Below, in pieces: positions 28,138-37,315 of a stretch of DNA of 64,000 bases. Both the position numbers and the translations under genes were made by a program. The notes beneath the pieces are model-generated. The model was not told the DNA's origin. It ran no database searches and saw nothing but the letters and a program-made list of their open reading frames with translations. This stretch comes from Erwinia psidii (GTDB lineage Bacteria > Pseudomonadota > Gammaproteobacteria > Enterobacterales > Enterobacteriaceae): assembly GCF_003846135.1 (NCBI RefSeq), contig NZ_RHHM01000006.1, positions 124,001 to 188,000 on the forward strand, written 5' to 3'. The number at the start of each line of letters is the position of its first letter. Position 1 is the first letter of the stretch.

Positions 28138-28635
28138 TTAGCGCAGGGCCAGCCGGTAAAATTTGCTGTCCACCTTCATTACCGGAAAACTTCCCGGTAA
28201 TGTGTCACGTCCGACTTCGCGGAAACCGTTCTTTTCATAGAAACGGTGCGCCGCAAGAAATTTACTGGTGGTGCCCAGGTAAATATCATGTAGCTGCCGG
28301 TGCGCTGCGTGTTCCAGCAATATGCTCAGCAACGCGTTAGCAATGCCCTTTTCTCTTCCCCGCCAGTCCTGTGCAACAAACATCTTGCGCAACGCCGCCT
28401 GCTGATTGCCGATATCCTTCAGCCCAATGCAGCCCACCACATTGTCACCCGCCACGGCCAGCCAGAAATCACCCTTACCCGTCTGATAAAATCCTGCGAT
28501 ATCACTGAGATCCGGCTGCTGTGCCGCAGTGATATCAATAGAAAATTCTTCATTCTGGATCGGCAGGATCAACGCCACCACGCCAGACTGAAAGCGCGGC
28601 TGATACCGCACCAAAGATACCGACTGCTCTTGCAT
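28138..28635 (-). CDS. GNAT-family N-acetyltransferase
   Basis: A 165-residue acetyltransferase. The acetyl-CoA-binding segment is RKMFVAQDWRGREKGIANALL, and the C-terminal RFYEKNGFREV is typical of the fold. The length fits. It transfers an acetyl group from acetyl-CoA to an unknown small molecule or protein. It is transcribed toward the IS6 relic, with 87 bases to the LysR gene behind it. Confidence 0.85.
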   Translation of the reverse strand: MQEQSVSLVRYQPRFQSGVVALILPIQNEEFSIDITAAQQPDLSDIAGFYQTGKGDFWLAVAGDNVVGCIGLKDIGNQQAALRKMFVAQDWRGREKGIANALLSILLEHAAHRQLHDIYLGTTSKFLAAHRFYEKNGFREVGRDTLPGSFPVMKVDSKFYRLALR

Positions 28636-28722
28636 AAGACTGACTCCCGCTGGTTATTGCAGACAGACAAAGGATCTGCCCGCGAATATCTCACTGATAT
28701 AAGCTGCACTTTAACAGCATGA

Positions 28723-29667
28723 TTATTCATCTGTAACCTGTAGACTGGCCTCACTGAGAGGAAATTTAATGCCACGGCAGTGCATACGAAACAGCCGCGC
28801 CAGATGGGCCCCCATCGGCGTCAGCGTGGTGTCCTTACGCTGGATTAAATAAAACGTGGCTTTGGGCATTCTGTCCTGCAAATTCAACGCCACCAGCTGG
28901 TTGCCATGCAGCGGATCGGCAATCACATCCTGCGACAAAATGCTGACAAAGTCACTCTGTGCCACCAGACTGACACAGGCCATAAAGGTTTCACAGGTCA
29001 CACTGACTGACGGCGCTATCCCCATATCAGTGAACAGATCGTGCAGCAGACGGTAATAGCTGCCTTTCGGCGTGGGCATCGTCCAGTCGCAGTGCTGCAA
29101 GGCCGCCAGTGAAGTAACATGCTGCAACGGGTGTCCCTTGCGAACTACCACCCGGTACTCACGTTCCATCAGCTTTTCATAGTTCAGTTCGTTATCCAGA
29201 TGACTCTGATAATAGGTGTTGATGGTGAAATCCAGCTCTCCCTGACGCAGTTCAGGGAGCATCGACACCAGCTGTCCTTCGACAATACGCACTTTTACCT
29301 TAGGAAACTGACGATGAAACTGAGTTATCACCTGTGGCATCACCGTGCGGGCCACGCTGCCGCCAACGCCGATATTAACTGACCCTCCCGCCAGTCCCAG
29401 ACGCTGCTGAATATCTTCCTGTGCAACCCGTAACTCTTCCAGAATCAGGCAGGCATGTTGAAAGAAGGTGTCGCCCATTACGGTCAGCGTGACGCCCTGC
29501 CGACGGCGGATAAACAGCCGTACACCCAGCACATCTTCCAGTTCCTGAATCGATTTCGTCAACGCGGGCTGCGACAGACAGGAAGCGCGACTGGCAGCAC
29601 GAATGCTCCCCTGGCGGGCAACATCCACAAAAGCGCGGAGCTGATGAAGCTTGATGGCAGCAGGCAT
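28723..29667 (-). CDS. abgR: LysR-type regulator of the abg operon
   Basis: A 314-residue LysR regulator with an N-terminal winged helix (HQLRAFVDVARQGSIRAAS, SQPALTKSIQELEDVLG) and an effector-binding domain. The frame is open to 30282, but the start at 29665-29667 gives the family N-terminus MPAAIKLHQLRAF. It is divergent from abgABT, the standard arrangement for AbgR, with a dyad in the 128-base gap. The likely inducer is p-aminobenzoyl-glutamate or a breakdown product. Confidence 0.88.
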   Translation of the reverse strand: MPAAIKLHQLRAFVDVARQGSIRAASRASCLSQPALTKSIQELEDVLGVRLFIRRRQGVTLTVMGDTFFQHACLILEELRVAQEDIQQRLGLAGGSVNIGVGGSVARTVMPQVITQFHRQFPKVKVRIVEGQLVSMLPELRQGELDFTINTYYQSHLDNELNYEKLMEREYRVVVRKGHPLQHVTSLAALQHCDWTMPTPKGSYYRLLHDLFTDMGIAPSVSVTCETFMACVSLVAQSDFVSILSQDVIADPLHGNQLVALNLQDRMPKATFYLIQRKDTTLTPMGAHLARLFRMHCRGIKFPLSEASLQVTDE

Positions 29668-29683
29668 AAATCCCCAAAACTGA

Positions 29684-29702
29684 TGATAACCATAGTTTAT
29701 CA
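29684..29702. promoter_or_regulatory. Candidate AbgR operator
   Basis: TGATAA-N7-TTATCA is a perfect dyad that also fits the LysR T-N11-A pattern, placed between divergent abgR and abgA. It would allow autoregulation and activation of abgABT. Confidence 0.55.
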
Positions 29703-29795
29703 AAGCAAAGATATTGTCATCTTCTGCCCCCCTGGGCCAGTGTGTACAGTCGAAAAAAACAACATTTTTAATCCCGTAACGGTGAGGAAAAGAAA

Positions 29796-31109
29796 ATGGC
29801 TCGGTCTGTTGCTGATTTTGTACAGGAAATTTATCCGCGCCTGCAAAGCTGGCGCCGCGATCTGCATAAATATGCCGAATCAGGCTGGCTGGAATTCCGT
29901 ACCGCCACGCTGGTGGCTGAAGAATTGCATCAGCTGGGTTATCAGCTCCAGCTGGGTAAAACGGTGATCGATGCCGATGCACGCATGGGGCTGCCCTCCG
30001 CTGAAGTACTGGCGCAACACGAGCAGCGGGCCATTCAGCAGGGCGCACTGCCGCAGTGGCTGGGGCATTTCTCCGGCGGTTTTTGCGGCATCGTCGCCAC
30101 GCTGGAAACCGGTCGTCCGGGACCGGTGATAGCGTTCCGCGTCGATATGGATGCGCTGGACGTGGTGGAGATGCAGGCGGCAGAACACCGCCCTTTTGCG
30201 CTGGGGTTTGCCTCCTGCAATGAGGGCATGATGCACGCCTGTGGTCACGACGGACACACCACCATCGGCATCGGTCTGGCACAGGTGCTGAAACAGTTCG
30301 AATCGCATCTGTGTGGCACCATCAAACTGATCTTTCAACCGGCGGAAGAAGGCACGCGCGGCGCAAAATCAATGGTGGCGGCAGGCGTACTGGACAATGT
30401 GGACTTTTTTACCGCTATTCATATCGGCACCGGCGTGCCTGCTGGAGAGCTGGTATGCGGTAGCAACAGTTTTCTTGCCACCACCAAACTGGATGTCAGC
30501 TTTCGTGGTGTGGCGGCTCATGCCGGAGCCCGCCCGGAAGAGGGAAAAAATGCCCTGTTGGCAGCGGCACAGGCAACGCTGGCCCTGCACTCGCTGGTAC
30601 AGCACAGCGCCGGAAGCTCACGTATCAACGTTGGCGTCCTCCAGGCGGGGACCGGGCGTAACGTGGTGGCAGACCGGGCGCTGATGAAAGTGGAAACCCG
30701 TGGCGCAACCAACGAGATTAACGACCATATCTGTCAGCAGGCGCTACAGGTACTGGCAGGTGCGGCGACAATGTACGGTGTGCAACATGAAGTGACGCTC
30801 ATGGGTGCCGCCCGCAGTTGCCAGCCAACGCAGCCGTGGGTCGACTATATCCGCCAGCAAGCTGCTCATATCCCCGAACTGACCTCGTTGGTGGATAGCA
30901 AAAACCAGGCGGCGGGTTCCGAGGACGCCACCTACATGATGGAGCGGGTGAAAGCACGCGGTGGGCAGGCGTCCTACATTATTTTCGGCACCGAGCTAAC
31001 CGCCGGACATCACAACGAGAAATTCGATTTTAACGAACAGGTGATGGCGGTGGCGGTAAAAACTCTCGCGGCGCTGGCTTTTAATATCCGGCAATTCGGG
31101 GAGGCCTGA
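29796..31109 (+). CDS. abgA: p-Aminobenzoyl-glutamate hydrolase subunit A
   Basis: A 437-residue M20-family metallopeptidase subunit that, with AbgB, cleaves p-aminobenzoyl-glutamate, a folate breakdown product, to p-aminobenzoate and glutamate. Metal-binding motifs: HACGHDGHTT, FQPAEEGTRG and a late GHHNEKFDF. Length matches E. coli AbgA (436). GAGGAAAAG precedes the ATG. Its stop overlaps the abgB start by one base. Confidence 0.94.
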   Translation: MARSVADFVQEIYPRLQSWRRDLHKYAESGWLEFRTATLVAEELHQLGYQLQLGKTVIDADARMGLPSAEVLAQHEQRAIQQGALPQWLGHFSGGFCGIVATLETGRPGPVIAFRVDMDALDVVEMQAAEHRPFALGFASCNEGMMHACGHDGHTTIGIGLAQVLKQFESHLCGTIKLIFQPAEEGTRGAKSMVAAGVLDNVDFFTAIHIGTGVPAGELVCGSNSFLATTKLDVSFRGVAAHAGARPEEGKNALLAAAQATLALHSLVQHSAGSSRINVGVLQAGTGRNVVADRALMKVETRGATNEINDHICQQALQVLAGAATMYGVQHEVTLMGAARSCQPTQPWVDYIRQQAAHIPELTSLVDSKNQAAGSEDATYMMERVKARGGQASYIIFGTELTAGHHNEKFDFNEQVMAVAVKTLAALAFNIRQFGEA

Positions 31110-32557
31110 TGAGCACAGATTTCAGCGCCTTTGTGGCGGACTATATCGACCAACATCAGGCCCGTTTCAGCGCGCTGAGCGATGCGATCTGGGATCGGCC
31201 AGAAACCCGCTTTGCCGAAACCTTTTCTGCCGCGCTGCTGGCTGATGCGCTGGAGGAGGAAGGGTTCAGCGTGACGCGGGGCGTGGGCAATCTTGCTACC
31301 GCCTTTATTGCCAGCTATGGCCAGGGCCAGCCGGTGATCGCGCTGCTGGGTGAGTTTGATGCGTTGGCAGGCCTCAGCCAGAAAGCCGCCTGTGCGGCCC
31401 GCGAACCGCTGGTGGAAAACGGCAATGGCCACGGCTGCGGTCACAATCTGCTCGGCACCGCAGCCCTCGCCGCCGCCTTTGCCGTTAAAGCCTGGCTTAA
31501 ACAGCAGGGGATGGCGGGCACGATACGCTTTTATGGCTGCCCCGGAGAAGAAGGCGGCTCCGGCAAAACCTTTATGGTGCGCGAAGGACTGTTCGACGAT
31601 GTGGATGCGGCGCTCACCTGGCACCCGGAATCCTTCAGCGGCATGTTCAGCACCAGCACGCTGGCCAACATTCAGGCCGCCTTTCATTTTAAGGGCGTTG
31701 CGGCACACGCCGCTAATTCTCCACATCTGGGGCGCAGCGCACTCGATGCAGTCACCCTGATGAACACGGGGGCAAACTTTCTGCGTGAGCATATCGTACA
31801 GGAAGCCCGCCTGCATTATGCCATCACCAACAGCGGCGGCAATTCGCCCAATGTGGTACAGGCCAATGCGGAAGTGCTCTATCTGGTGCGTGCTCCACGA
31901 CTCGATCAGGCGCAGGAAATCTATCAACGGGTTTGCAATATTGCGCAAGGTGCCGCGCTGATGACCGACACCACCCTGACCGTTCGTTTCGATAAGGCCT
32001 GTTCAAACTACATGCCTAACCGGGCGCTGGAAAGCGTGATGTATCGCTACCTGCAACATTATGGCCTGCCGGATTACAGCGCCAGCGAACGCCAGTTCGC
32101 CCAGGAAATTCGTCAGACGTTAAGCGAGGATGACCTGCGTAATGCGAAGTTGAACATGGCCCGTACCGGCGGCGAGGCGGGAAAAATCTGGGTGGCCAGC
32201 CTGGGGGACAAACTGCTGATGGATGAAGTCGCCCCCTATGCGCCCGTTGATGAGATGCTGTACGGCTCCACTGACGTGGGCGATGTCAGTTGGGTGGTCC
32301 CCACCGCGCAGTGCTTCACCCCCTGCTTTACCCCAGGCACCCCGTTGCACACCTGGCAGCTGGTGGCACAGGGCCGTACTACCCTCGCCCACAAAGGCAT
32401 GTATCTCGCCGGAAAAACGCTTGCGGCCACGGCGCTGGCCCTGCTAAGCGACAGAATCCTGCCAGAGGCAGCCCGTGAAGAGTTTCTTCGCGCACGCGAT
32501 GGGCAGCCTTATCACTGTCCGATCCCAGCCGGGGTGCAACCCTCACCGCTGGTGTAA
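31109..32557 (+). CDS. abgB: p-Aminobenzoyl-glutamate hydrolase subunit B
   Basis: A 482-residue M20-family partner of AbgA (481 in E. coli). It has HGCGHNLLGT, GCPGEEGGSG and the lid domain between them. GGGGAGGC precedes the ATG, which shares a base with the abgA stop, indicating coupled translation in a 1:1 complex. Confidence 0.94.
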   Translation: MSTDFSAFVADYIDQHQARFSALSDAIWDRPETRFAETFSAALLADALEEEGFSVTRGVGNLATAFIASYGQGQPVIALLGEFDALAGLSQKAACAAREPLVENGNGHGCGHNLLGTAALAAAFAVKAWLKQQGMAGTIRFYGCPGEEGGSGKTFMVREGLFDDVDAALTWHPESFSGMFSTSTLANIQAAFHFKGVAAHAANSPHLGRSALDAVTLMNTGANFLREHIVQEARLHYAITNSGGNSPNVVQANAEVLYLVRAPRLDQAQEIYQRVCNIAQGAALMTDTTLTVRFDKACSNYMPNRALESVMYRYLQHYGLPDYSASERQFAQEIRQTLSEDDLRNAKLNMARTGGEAGKIWVASLGDKLLMDEVAPYAPVDEMLYGSTDVGDVSWVVPTAQCFTPCFTPGTPLHTWQLVAQGRTTLAHKGMYLAGKTLAATALALLSDRILPEAAREEFLRARDGQPYHCPIPAGVQPSPLV

Positions 32558-32644
32558 GTTTATCCGCTGCATCACGAGGCAAGGCCAGCATCCGGCCCAA
32601 CAATGACAACAATAGCCAACATCACAATCACCAGAGGGTAAAAA

Positions 32645-34171
32645 ATGAGTGACTTCAACAACACAGGGAAAACCTCCGGCAAGATTTTTAGCTGGATCGA
32701 ACGCATCGGCAATAAAGTGCCGAACCCTTTTTTGCTGTTTGTCTGGCTAATCGTGGTATTGATGCTCGCTACCGCGCTGCTGTCATGGCTCAATGTGACG
32801 GTGAAAAACCCTGCCAACGGCGAGATCATTCAGGTTAAAAACTTGCTCAGTGTCGCCGGGATGCAGTGGATTTTGCCGAATATCATCAAAAACTTCAGCG
32901 GATTCACGCCGCTGGGGGCGATTCTGGCGCTAATGATCGGTGCCGGGCTGGCAGAAAAAGTGGGATTGTTACAGGCGTTGATGAACAAAATGGCTTCTTT
33001 CGTCAGCGCCCGCTACGCCAGCTATATGGTGCTGTTTATCGCCTTTTTCAGCCATATCTCCTCCGATGCGGCGCTGGTGGTCATGCCTCCGCTGGGGGCG
33101 CTGATGTTTATTGCGGTGGGCCGGCATCCGATAGCCGGACTATTGGCGGCCATCGCTGGTGTAGGTTCCGGCTTTACCGCCAATTTACTGATCGTCACCA
33201 CCGACGTGCTGCTTTCCGGTATCAGCAGCGAGGCCGCCAAAGCGGTCAGTGACACGGTCCACGTCAGCGTAGTGGATAACTGGTTTTTTATGGCAACGTC
33301 GGTGATTGTGCTGACCATTGTCGGTGGACTGCTGACCGACAAATTTATCGAACCACGCCTGCCAGCATGGCAGCAGGATGGCCGTGATGACACTCTGGAA
33401 AAACTGACACCGTTACAGAGTCGTGCCCTGAAACTGAGCGGCGTCGCTGCCCTGATTTTTATCGCGCTGGTGGCGCTGCTGGTGGTGCCGGAAGGCGCAC
33501 CGCTCCGCGATCCCAAAACCGGTACGATCATTCCTTCACCGTTTATCAAGGGGATCGTTCCGCTGATTATCCTGTTCTTCTTTGTGGTGGGCATTACCTA
33601 TGGCGTGGTGACAAAGCAGATCAAACGGCCAGATGATATTCCGCAACAGCTGATTGATCCGATGAAAAGCATGGCCGGATTTATTGTGATGGTATTTCCA
33701 CTGTCGCAGTTTGTGGCGTTTTTCAACTGGAGCAATATGGGAAAATTTATGGCCGTAGGCCTGACTGACCTGCTGGAGAAAGCCGGAATGACCGGCGTAC
33801 CGGCGTTTGTTGGGCTGATGTTTCTGTCGGCTTTCCTCTGCATGTTTATCGCCAGCGGGTCAGCAATCTGGTCGATTCTGGCCCCAATTTTTGTGCCGAT
33901 GTTTATGCTGCTTGGCTTTCATCCCGCCTTTGCCCAGATGATCTTTCGTATTGCCGATTCGGCGGTGCTGCCACTGGCCCCGATGTCGCCGTTCCTGCCG
34001 CTGTTCCTGGGCTTTTTGCAACGCTATCGCAAGGATGCCCAGCTCGGTACCTATTACATGCTGATCGTGCCTTATCCGCTGGTTTTTTTCAGCGCATGGA
34101 TAATCCTGCTGCTTGTCTGGTACGCCACCGGTCTGCCGATTGGCCCCGGCGTCTGGCCACAAATGCCCTGA
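32645..34171 (+). CDS. abgT: p-Aminobenzoyl-glutamate transporter
   Basis: A 508-residue inner-membrane carrier of the AbgT family with about ten to twelve membrane segments. The conserved PNPFLLFVWLI start, FFSHISSDAALVVMPPLGAL and a loop with SAIWSILAPIFVPM are visible. Length matches the family. It imports the substrate of AbgAB, and some relatives instead export sulfonamides. An AGAGGG motif lies eight bases before the start. Ends at a strong hairpin. Confidence 0.94.
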   Translation: MSDFNNTGKTSGKIFSWIERIGNKVPNPFLLFVWLIVVLMLATALLSWLNVTVKNPANGEIIQVKNLLSVAGMQWILPNIIKNFSGFTPLGAILALMIGAGLAEKVGLLQALMNKMASFVSARYASYMVLFIAFFSHISSDAALVVMPPLGALMFIAVGRHPIAGLLAAIAGVGSGFTANLLIVTTDVLLSGISSEAAKAVSDTVHVSVVDNWFFMATSVIVLTIVGGLLTDKFIEPRLPAWQQDGRDDTLEKLTPLQSRALKLSGVAALIFIALVALLVVPEGAPLRDPKTGTIIPSPFIKGIVPLIILFFFVVGITYGVVTKQIKRPDDIPQQLIDPMKSMAGFIVMVFPLSQFVAFFNWSNMGKFMAVGLTDLLEKAGMTGVPAFVGLMFLSAFLCMFIASGSAIWSILAPIFVPMFMLLGFHPAFAQMIFRIADSAVLPLAPMSPFLPLFLGFLQRYRKDAQLGTYYMLIVPYPLVFFSAWIILLLVWYATGLPIGPGVWPQMP

Positions 34172-34179
34172 AAGAAAAA

Positions 34180-34197
34180 GGCGGAGACAGCTCCGCC
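34180..34197. terminator. Bidirectional terminator between abgT and the phosphatase gene
   Basis: GGCGGAG and CTCCGCC form a seven-base stem with a four-base loop. On the minus strand it is followed by TTTTTCTTT, a good intrinsic terminator for the phosphatase; on the plus strand the tail is CTTGTGTT, weaker but usable by abgT. Confidence 0.85.
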
Positions 34198-34206
34198 CTT
34201 GTGTTA

Positions 34207-35484
34207 TCAGCCGCCGTGATGCGCGGCGCTGACGGCAGCGGAGAGATCGAGACGCTGCCAGAAATTCTGCTCTGGCGTGTTGCCGGAAAGCGGATAACCA
34301 CCGGGCAGCGCGGTCGAGACCATCAGCTGACGGCGCTGAACGGCACTCAGGTGCGGCAGTGGCCCTTCCAGCAGCACTTCCGCTCCTTCCGGCACCACCA
34401 CTGGCGAGGCTTTCACCTTCTCCTGCGGCAGGTGATAAGTCATGGTGTAGCGGTAGAAGGCTTTCATTTGTGGTGCAGTGTAGGGATCGCCCGCCCCCTG
34501 AGGTTTGGCGCATTCTGCAAGCGACGTCCCACAGGCTTTCTCCAGCGCGGCGCGAAGCTGCTGGCGGGCTTCATCAAACAATGCATGATATTTCGCATCA
34601 TTGAGATAACCGGCGACGTTACGCTGTGCCACCATCCTCGATCCCATCAGATCGATGGGGTAGTGTACGCCAAGGACCATCCGTGAATAGCCATAGCGGG
34701 CAGCGCGATCCACTAACGGCACAAAGCGCTCCGGCAGCATCTCACCCAACAACAGGGCGTCGGTGTAGGCAGTGTTAGTGTGTCCGCTGGGATAAGAGCC
34801 TTCGGTGGCTTTGTAAGGCGCATTGTCCTTAACAATGGCGGTATCCGGCACGAAATGAATGGTATTGCCGGGGATCAGGAAGGGACGCGGATTATTAAAA
34901 TGCTTTTTCGCCGTGCCAGTGCCCACTTCGCTGGCTTTGATTAACGCCGCCGCTTTACCCAGCTCACCATTATTGTAAGCACGGATGAACGCCTGCCCCA
35001 GTTTTGGCCCCAGCGCATCGGCAAGGAAAAACAGGTGATCCTGCCCTTCTGCATCAATCAGCGCCTGGCTACGCAGCCCCTGACTGGCATTCAGATTGAC
35101 CTGTTCCACCGTTTTCAGGCTGGCATCAATAGTGGTTTTCGGCAGCAAAGGAAAAGCGCTTAACAGTGAAATACTCGCCTGCTGCTTCTCTTTTTTCGCA
35201 AAGTCGTAGCCGCTCGCTTTCAGCCATTTGTTGTCAGCCAACTTATCGCTCTGTTCAGCATCCTTTAATTGATCGCGTGTCAGCTTGTCGGCATCCCCCT
35301 GCAACGCCGCAATCAATGACTGCTGGATAGCGCTGTCCAGCGCTACAAACTGCGTATCGGTGCTGGCAGGCGTTGTACTGTCGAGGATAGCGCGCAGATG
35401 TTCTTCAGAAAGATCGGTGGTTTTCGCCTGTGCCAACTGGCTAACCAACAAAGTCGCCGTCAGCAAAGTGTATCGGATGCGCAT
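34207..35484 (-). CDS. Periplasmic class A/PAP2 acid phosphatase
   Basis: A 425-residue exported phosphatase with a signal peptide (MRIRYTLLTATLLVSQLAQA). The PAP2 signature is complete: KKHFNNPRP, YPSGHT and SRMVLGVHYPIDL. It acts on phosphate monoesters in the periplasm through a phospho-His intermediate. It is longer than classical class A enzymes (about 250 residues) by an N-terminal region rich in Lys/Gln and a C-terminal extension of about 100 residues of unknown role. GGAAAAG precedes the ATG. Confidence 0.9.
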   Translation of the reverse strand: MRIRYTLLTATLLVSQLAQAKTTDLSEEHLRAILDSTTPASTDTQFVALDSAIQQSLIAALQGDADKLTRDQLKDAEQSDKLADNKWLKASGYDFAKKEKQQASISLLSAFPLLPKTTIDASLKTVEQVNLNASQGLRSQALIDAEGQDHLFFLADALGPKLGQAFIRAYNNGELGKAAALIKASEVGTGTAKKHFNNPRPFLIPGNTIHFVPDTAIVKDNAPYKATEGSYPSGHTNTAYTDALLLGEMLPERFVPLVDRAARYGYSRMVLGVHYPIDLMGSRMVAQRNVAGYLNDAKYHALFDEARQQLRAALEKACGTSLAECAKPQGAGDPYTAPQMKAFYRYTMTYHLPQEKVKASPVVVPEGAEVLLEGPLPHLSAVQRRQLMVSTALPGGYPLSGNTPEQNFWQRLDLSAAVSAAHHGG

Positions 35485-36099
35485 TGCTTTTCCTTTTTAA
35501 AATGAGGTGTTGTAAATGAAAGAAGAGTGTCAGATTGCAGATATTATGTTGGGTAATAAAGATGACAGAAATATGGCAAATTATTAATGACGACTGAATG
35601 AGGCATTTCTGAAAGTTGCGCTGATTTTGCAGTCGTTAAACGACCATCAGGCGATCGTGGATGGCAGCATGTGGGCTGCCACGGGAAATATTTAGTCAAA
35701 CGACCTTGCTGCCACACCAGCAGAACCTCGCCGGATACACGCTATTCTTACTCCAGTGCCCCAACCGGAGCAGCATATGGGTCCGGGCGGTCTCAGATTT
35801 TCCTTCTTCAGGCTGTCTGTGATGGAACGCAGCACATCAGTGATGATCATCCTGCTCACCGTGAATATTCGGTTATCCCGATGCCTGTTCCACGCTGTTC
35901 AGCCATTTCCGACAGCACCCGGCTGAATAAATCGATGACGTTTTTTCACATAACAAAGGCCTGCGGCGCTTTTGGCCAGTGTAATATGTGGCGCAATGCG
36001 CCAATCAGCTTTAGTTGTAAACACCGGTAGCTCTGTGGGTATTTTGTCGCGACAGCAAACCAGCTTAAAGAGCAGATCGATCATTATGCCGGACCAGCA
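35485..36099. other. Intergenic region, no intact gene
   Basis: About 615 bases between two minus-strand genes. The 35485-35660 part should hold the phosphatase promoter. A hairpin TGGCAGC/GCTGCCA is near 35663-35681. A minus-strand stretch around 36020-35930 reads WRIAPHITLAKSAAGLC, which faintly recalls a 2H phosphoesterase, but it is too short to call. Confidence 0.45.
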
Positions 36100-36669
36100 T
36101 CACATGATGCAGGTTTCGCCAGTGTGCATATGGGTGAGAAACTGCACTCTTTCATCCACTTTTTCGCTGGCTTTTGAAGCACGGACACGCAGAGCAAGAT
36201 TCCACTGATCCAGCTCCCGTGCATTTCTCACCAACGGATTATCCGCTGACATCCGGCCACTGGCCACCAGCCATTCCGCCACCTCCGCCCAACTCCACAA
36301 TGGTGATTGCCCCGTAATGCGGTGTATTGGGTTGGGAAAATCCCCGTTTCCTCTGGTGCCGTCTTTTAACAACGCGATAGCCTGCCTGGACAGGTTGGCC
36401 AGCTCAGCAATATCGCTCAACCCCACCAACGTCGAGTCCACTGACTCAACCCGCGCCCCAATCCCGGCACCTTCGATATCACCGATCGCGCCCGATACTG
36501 CAGCGTTAAGCGTGACGGCTTCACGGTCAAACTCCAGATAAACCGCCGTGCCATAAAAACAGATCAACGCATCATCACAGCCCGCCGTAAACAAGGCATC
36601 TTCCAGTTTTGGTGTTGACGACCTTACCCCTGACAGTACCAGCGTAAAATTCCATAGCGCCATATTCAT
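36100..36669 (-). CDS. HTH protein, second gene of a toxin-antitoxin-like pair
   Basis: A 189-residue protein. Residues about 15-75 are a small alpha/beta domain (LALEDALFTAG-like start, then CFYGTAVYLEFDREAVTL, IGDIEGAGIGARVESVDS). Residues about 78-135 form a helix-turn-helix of the AlpA/MerR-like kind (LSDIAELANLSRQAIALL, then WSWAEVAEWL). The C-terminal tail is helical. It probably binds DNA. It follows the HicA-like gene by 70 bases and would be the antitoxin/repressor of the unit. I know this combination as a recurring bacterial gene pair, but its biochemical role is not established to my knowledge. Confidence 0.75.
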   Translation of the reverse strand: MNMALWNFTLVLSGVRSSTPKLEDALFTAGCDDALICFYGTAVYLEFDREAVTLNAAVSGAIGDIEGAGIGARVESVDSTLVGLSDIAELANLSRQAIALLKDGTRGNGDFPNPIHRITGQSPLWSWAEVAEWLVASGRMSADNPLVRNARELDQWNLALRVRASKASEKVDERVQFLTHMHTGETCIM

Positions 36670-36739
36670 CTCCTTAGTGTCGACTCACGCACCGTCTCAA
36701 ACCGCACCAGCCTGACGTTACATAACGTTTGTGAGCTCA

Positions 36740-36976
36740 TCAGTTTATCGTTACCGGTGTGCATTGCCTGACCTTTCTGACAATCTGCTTCGCATGATTT
36801 TCTGGATTTCCCGGCGTTGACCAGATGCTGATCGTGTGTTCCAGGTGCCCGGCAACCCCACAGCGCAGTTTGGCAAAACAATGCGCAGACTTCCCTGCCA
36901 CAATCAGTATCCAGCCATGTTCCATAGCAAATTCAATAGCCTGTTGTATCTGCCTGTTCCTATGCTTCCTGCTCAT
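36740..36976 (-). CDS. Small HicA-like basic protein, first gene of a toxin-antitoxin-like pair
   Basis: A 78-residue basic protein. MSRKHRNRQIQQAIEFAMEH is a helical start, followed by GWILIVAGKSAHCFAKLRC, where the His sits as in HicA-type mRNA interferases (Gly-x-Ser-His). It ends SIWSTPGNPENHAKQIVRK, with another conserved His. This size, charge and position before an HTH gene fit a toxin-like component. Toxicity is inferred, not shown. Promoter and operator lie directly upstream; the leader would be very short. Confidence 0.75.
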   Translation of the reverse strand: MSRKHRNRQIQQAIEFAMEHGWILIVAGKSAHCFAKLRCGVAGHLEHTISIWSTPGNPENHAKQIVRKVRQCTPVTIN

Positions 36977-36994
36977 AATTTTCGCGGTCCCTGT

Positions 36995-37024
36995 ACATTA
37001 TTTGAGTTGTTGACGGATGTCAAC
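36995..37024 (-). promoter_or_regulatory. Sigma-70 promoter with an overlapping operator for the toxin-antitoxin-like pair
   Basis: On the minus strand, TTGACA (37023-37018) and TAATGT (37000-36995) are 17 bases apart, a near-consensus promoter. A perfect dyad GTTGAC-GGAT-GTCAAC (37009-37024) covers the -35 box, the usual place for autorepression. The expected start is about 12 bases before the first gene. Upstream to 37315 nothing further is recognised. Confidence 0.65.
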
Positions 37025-37315
37025 GAATAAATTCAACCCCCATATCTTCGTCGGCAGGCACGCTGTGGCCATCTCAGCCGATACCCGCAGGAAAGCACAT
37101 TAGCAGAATGAATGCGTCTACCCACCTGCCGACCGGCTGCTGATGCGGATTTAGTTTCTTTTTGAGCAATCTCTTCAGAAAAAATTTGCTGCTGACAATT
37201 TTCAGAGGAGTTATTACCAACGCAGATCACGGTTTAACATTTTAGTATCCTTGCCTCCCCCCTTTTCACCGGTTTCAGCGTATGTTTCGACTTTCGGGAA
37301 AGTGAGACGGCAGAT

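Noticed and set aside
29668-30282. N-terminal extension of abgR
   Set aside because: It runs antisense through abgA; the regulator begins normally at 29667.
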